Origin: an uncultured Oscillospiraceae bacterium
Lineage (GTDB): Bacteria; Bacillota; Clostridia; Oscillospirales; Oscillospiraceae
Length of the DNA: 13,869 nt
Direction: 5' to 3'
Assembly: GCA_910585735.1 (NCBI GenBank)
Contig: CAJUEU010000045.1
Coordinates: forward strand, 1-13,869
Numbering within the stretch: position 1 is the stretch's first letter; every line of letters starts with the position of its first letter. A model generated the notes under the pieces. The model worked only from the letters and a program-made list of their open reading frames with translations, did no database searches and was not told the DNA's origin. Both the position numbers and the translations under genes were made by a program. Positions 13,312 through 13,869 of this stretch are shown piece by piece.

Positions 13312-13869
13312 TTATCCCATTCGTTCTTGACAAAGGCGCATATGCTCCACAGGAAGCTGCTGCTCCTGGTGCAGTCCCCGGGAAAGGAGCTCCCGGCGTA
13401 ACTCCTTCCAGATCTGATAGGCCTCCTTGTATTGCTCCAGTTCCTCATAGCAAAATCCCATGGAGTAGTATGCATCCAAAGGCCCTTTGTCCAGTTCCTT
13501 CACCCATCGCCAATAATCAAACGCCTGATCATATAATTTAAGCGAGTGACAAATGTCTCCGGCATAGATATATAGTGTAGGGTTTTCCGAAAATCTGGAC
13601 AAAGCGTCCTGCACCAATTCCAAAGCTCGCTCCTTTTCATCGGCCAGATAGTGAGCCACAACACATAAGATCCACCGCTGAACATCCGCTTTATCTTTTT
13701 GAAGCTCCCGGTCATAACGTGTGGCCTCTTCAGCCCCCCGGCCCAAATCGCAGAGAAGAGCAATTTTTTGCTGTGTCGCACTGGATCTAAGCAAGCAATC
13801 CTCTCCAGCTGCGTTTATCGCTGCCTCCAGATAATCCAAGGCTAAAGAGGCAGAACGTTTGGTCATATA
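13312..13869 (-). CDS. TPR-repeat protein, 5' end cut by window
   Basis: An open frame of at least 185 residues reaches the window edge, so its true start may lie outside; an ATG at 13866 (TAT ATG ACC) is possible but has no visible RBS. The protein is helical, soluble and has TPR-like 34-residue units, best seen in ENPTLYIYAGDICHSLKLYD and PLDAYYSMGFCYEELEQYKE, where the A/G and aromatic spacing fits. TPR proteins are protein-interaction scaffolds. It directly precedes the two ABC exporter genes (24-base gap) and probably acts with that transporter or with an upstream enzyme not in view. Confidence 0.75.
   Translation of the reverse strand, partial: YMTKRSASLALDYLEAAINAAGEDCLLRSSATQQKIALLCDLGRGAEEATRYDRELQKDKADVQRWILCVVAHYLADEKERALELVQDALSRFSENPTLYIYAGDICHSLKLYDQAFDYWRWVKELDKGPLDAYYSMGFCYEELEQYKEAYQIWKELRRELLSRGLHQEQQLPVEHMRLCQERMG

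Noticed and set aside
1..13869. CRISPR arrays, insertion sequences and rRNA genes
   Set aside because: No regularly spaced direct repeats, transposase genes, terminal inverted repeats around a gene, or rRNA sequence were seen.

Overview
The window looks like chromosomal DNA from a spore-forming, gut-type clostridium, most likely in the Oscillospiraceae. The support is moderate GC, strong AGGAGG-type ribosome binding sites, GntR/HutC regulators, a mannose-family PTS and DUF4160/DUF2442 genes. The genus cannot be fixed from sequence alone.

Left edge (1-880): bases 5-49 are the exact 3' part of a tRNA-Trp on the minus strand, from anticodon loop to CCA, with no 5' half. This is what the duplicated end of an element integrated in a tRNA gene looks like. 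Next to it is a two-gene minus-strand unit, DUF4160 then DUF2442, with its own promoter at 765-793. Toxin-antitoxin-like modules have this size and layout, but no function is shown here.

Regulators (881-2440, plus strand): two GntR/HutC-type regulators in tandem are translationally coupled. The second carries a 29-residue internal tandem duplication of its recognition helix and wing. A bidirectional terminator at 2474-2505 separates them from the convergent operon.

Main operon (9412 down to 2523, minus strand): a strong sigma-A promoter (TTGACA, 17 bp, TATAGT) drives, in order, a two-SIS-domain GlmS/FrlB-like sugar-phosphate enzyme, a mannose-family EIIA, a fused EIIC-EIID, EIIB, a second EIIA, a MATE transporter, a small two-TM membrane protein and a HAD phosphatase. 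Phosphorylating PTS uptake, a SIS deglycase/isomerase-like enzyme and GntR/HutC regulators together fit use of an amino sugar or an Amadori product such as fructoselysine or glucoselysine. The substrate remains an inference. A 22-bp palindrome made of two inverted Spo0A-box matches lies just upstream of the promoter, centred near -61.

Right part (9601-13869, minus strand): a second operon with a TPR protein (cut by the window end), two consecutive ABC exporter half-transporters with an 11-base overlap, and a previously easy-to-miss 54-codon gene (9601-9765) with an excellent RBS. That small protein faintly resembles the start of a PqqD-like peptide-binding domain. The arrangement recalls peptide export or maturation loci, but no modifying enzyme is in view.
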